Shown: positions 5,752-6,725 of the stretch, piece by piece | Layout: each line of letters starts with the position of its first letter | Position numbering within the stretch: position 1 is the stretch's first letter | From: Planktotalea sp. | Lineage (GTDB): Bacteria > Pseudomonadota > Alphaproteobacteria > Rhodobacterales > Rhodobacteraceae | NCBI GenBank assembly: GCA_024645145.1 | Contig: JAHEGL010000053.1 | Span: 387-7,111, forward strand | DNA length: 6,725 nucleotides | Direction of reading: 5' to 3' | Position numbers and translations under genes: made by a program | Notes under the pieces: generated by a model | What the model was told of the DNA's origin: nothing | The model's database searches: none | Seen by the model: only the letters and a program-made list of their open reading frames with translations

Positions 5752-5839
5752 GCTGGCACGAATGTGATTCTTTCGGCAGCCTCTCAATGCGACGTGTATC
5801 AGTTTCTGAAAGGGTCTCGCGCGCGCGACATTCCTTCAT
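5708..5839 (-). CDS. Possible small ORF, 43 codons, unknown
   Basis: On the minus strand an ATG at 5839-5837 opens 43 codons beginning MKECRARETLSETDTRRIER and ending at 5708, overlapping the HIT gene tail by 44 nt in convergent orientation. AGGA lies about 10 nt upstream of the ATG, an acceptable ribosome site. The same frame stays open upstream for about 23 codons back to a stop, without another standard start. The first half reads like a charged helical protein; the second half is the reverse of HIT coding sequence. I do not recognise a family. It may be chance, a small protein, or a remnant of a longer gene. Confidence 0.2.
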   Translation of the reverse strand: MKECRARETLSETDTRRIERLPKESHSCQLTPQWLRQSPPLAP

Positions 5840-5948
5840 AAAATCAATGTCCTGAACAGTTTTTTCTAGATTGTTAGTAATATTGAAAAGCTGTGTTAGG
5901 CTTTTCGTTACTTAATAAAATGAACGAACAATAGGGACATTTTTAGAT
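5752..5948. other. Intergenic spacer between HIT and BCCT genes, with two symmetric motifs
   Basis: This roughly 200-nt spacer becomes AT-rich toward the transporter. TCGCGCGCGCGA (5817-5828) is a 12-bp perfect palindrome with ten alternating C-G bases. GAAAAGC (5885-5891) and GCTTTTC (5900-5906) form a 7-bp inverted repeat with an 8-nt spacer, placed where an operator or weak terminator might lie. AGGGA (5933-5937) is a plausible ribosome site 11 nt before the BCCT start. No promoter boxes stand out, and no terminator with a T-run follows the HIT gene. Confidence 0.5.
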
Positions 5949-6725
5949 ATGAAGCCTCCTCTCACGGACCTTCCAATTAAAACCGCGGATAGTGGTTTTT
6001 ATGGAGGATTTAGCGTCAACGTTACCGTGTCTTAAAAATCATAATCAGCGTGCTGGTTGTGTGGTGCATTTTCTGGCCCGTTCAGGCCGGCGCTGTGTTG
6101 GGCACTTGGAACGCTGCAATTCTCAACAATTTTGCGGCTTGGTATATCTGGGTCGTTGCCTTTTTCGTAATCGTTTGTCTTGGACTGGCGATTTGGCCGA
6201 CAGCAGGGCGTCTGAACCTTGGTCAGGATGGTGAAACGCCCGAATTCAGCAACTTTTCGTGGTTCTCGATGATGTGTGGTGCAGGAATTGGTGTTAGAAT
6301 GCTGACTTGGGCTGTCGCAGAGCCTGTGGCGCATTTCAAAACAACCCGGCTGTTATTCAAGGCTCAACACGGCGCTTGGGGCGGACAATGTGCGTGAAGC
6401 GTATGTCTGGTCGTTCTTGCATTGGGGTCTTGGGGCATGGGCGTGCTACGCGATTGCGGGGCTTGCTCCGGTGTTCTTTAGCTATCGCCGCGGCCTTCCG
6501 TTGACGATCCGTTCTGCGTTGACACCATTGTTTGGCAAAGCACTGTCGGGCACTTTGGGCCACATTATTGATATCGTAGCTGTTGTTGCGACCATCTTGG
6601 GCGTCGCTCAAACGCTTGGGTTTGGTGTGGAGCAGTTTGTTGCAGGTCTGACGCATTGGTTTTAGCGGTCTTGCTACGGCAGATGGTTCTGCCACGACGT
6701 TTGGTATTGTGGTCGCACTGCTGGT
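5949..6725 (+). pseudogene. BCCT family betaine/DMSP-type transporter, frameshifted, runs off window
   Basis: The translation, pieced together from three frames, is the N-terminal part of a betaine/carnitine/choline transporter, a membrane symporter for quaternary-ammonium or DMSP-like osmolytes. Segments in order are MKPPLTDLPIKTADSGFYGG (from 5949), WPTAGRLNLG, EFSNFSWFSMM, LTWAVAEPVAHF, WSFLHWGLGAWACYA, FFSYRRGLPLTIRSALTPLF and GVAQTLGFGVEQFVAGLT. The aromatic spacing W-x4-W-x2-Y in HWGLGAWACY matches the substrate box of BetP (W189, W194, Y197). The frame breaks near 6032 (stop TAA 6033-6035), near 6337 and near 6370, each best explained by one missing base, and near 6654 by one extra or two missing bases. 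A normally glycine position in GAGIGV-G-M is Arg (AGA 6296-6298). The gene is probably inactive; sequencing error is the alternative. Confidence 0.88.

Noticed and set aside
5787..5855. 22-codon plus-strand ORF in the HIT-BCCT spacer
   Set aside because: No ribosome site, no recognisable protein features, and it spans the alternating CG palindrome; best explained by chance.
6025..6045. Programmed -1 frameshift in the BCCT gene at the A-run
   Set aside because: No slippery heptamer fits the zero frame at the TAA, and three further frame breaks downstream point to gene decay or sequence error instead.

Overview
The window looks like marine Alphaproteobacteria, most likely the Roseobacter group (Rhodobacteraceae). 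The reasons are a complete dmdA-acuI pair for dimethylsulfoniopropionate (DMSP) catabolism, a GC-rich intergenic hairpin of a kind common in that family, moderate GC, and a BCCT-type osmolyte transporter close by. No rRNA, tRNA, CRISPR array or insertion sequence was seen.

Layout. The left end (1-391, minus strand) carries the N-terminal 130 codons of a GntR/FadR-type repressor whose remainder lies outside the window. A 24-bp near-perfect palindrome (393-416) sits between it and a plus-strand gene set that starts at 457. That set is tightly packed: a DUF2182 multi-pass membrane protein, a DUF1326 cysteine-motif protein, a DinB-fold putative metalloenzyme, DMSP demethylase (dmdA) and, after a 64-nt gap containing a GC-rich hairpin, acryloyl-CoA reductase (acuI). 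A 4-nt gap, an ATGA overlap and a 5-nt gap join the first four genes and suggest one operon.

From 4612 to 4813 there is no conventional gene but much structure: a 12-bp stem, a 63-nt imperfect long hairpin, and a terminator with a T-run, overlapped by a possible 23-codon leader ORF whose stop overlaps the start of a GNAT acetyltransferase. A HIT (Hint-like) hydrolase follows. After a roughly 200-nt AT-richer spacer comes a BCCT-family transporter gene with four reading-frame breaks, which runs off the right end.

How the parts fit. DmdA moves a methyl group from DMSP to tetrahydrofolate. AcuI removes acryloyl-CoA arising from the competing cleavage route. The BCCT gene would once have encoded an uptake system for DMSP or betaine-type osmolytes. 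The GntR-type protein probably controls the divergent operon through the palindrome. The DUF2182-DUF1326-DinB trio has no known role in DMSP metabolism, and its apparent co-transcription with dmdA is the most interesting uncharacterised association here.
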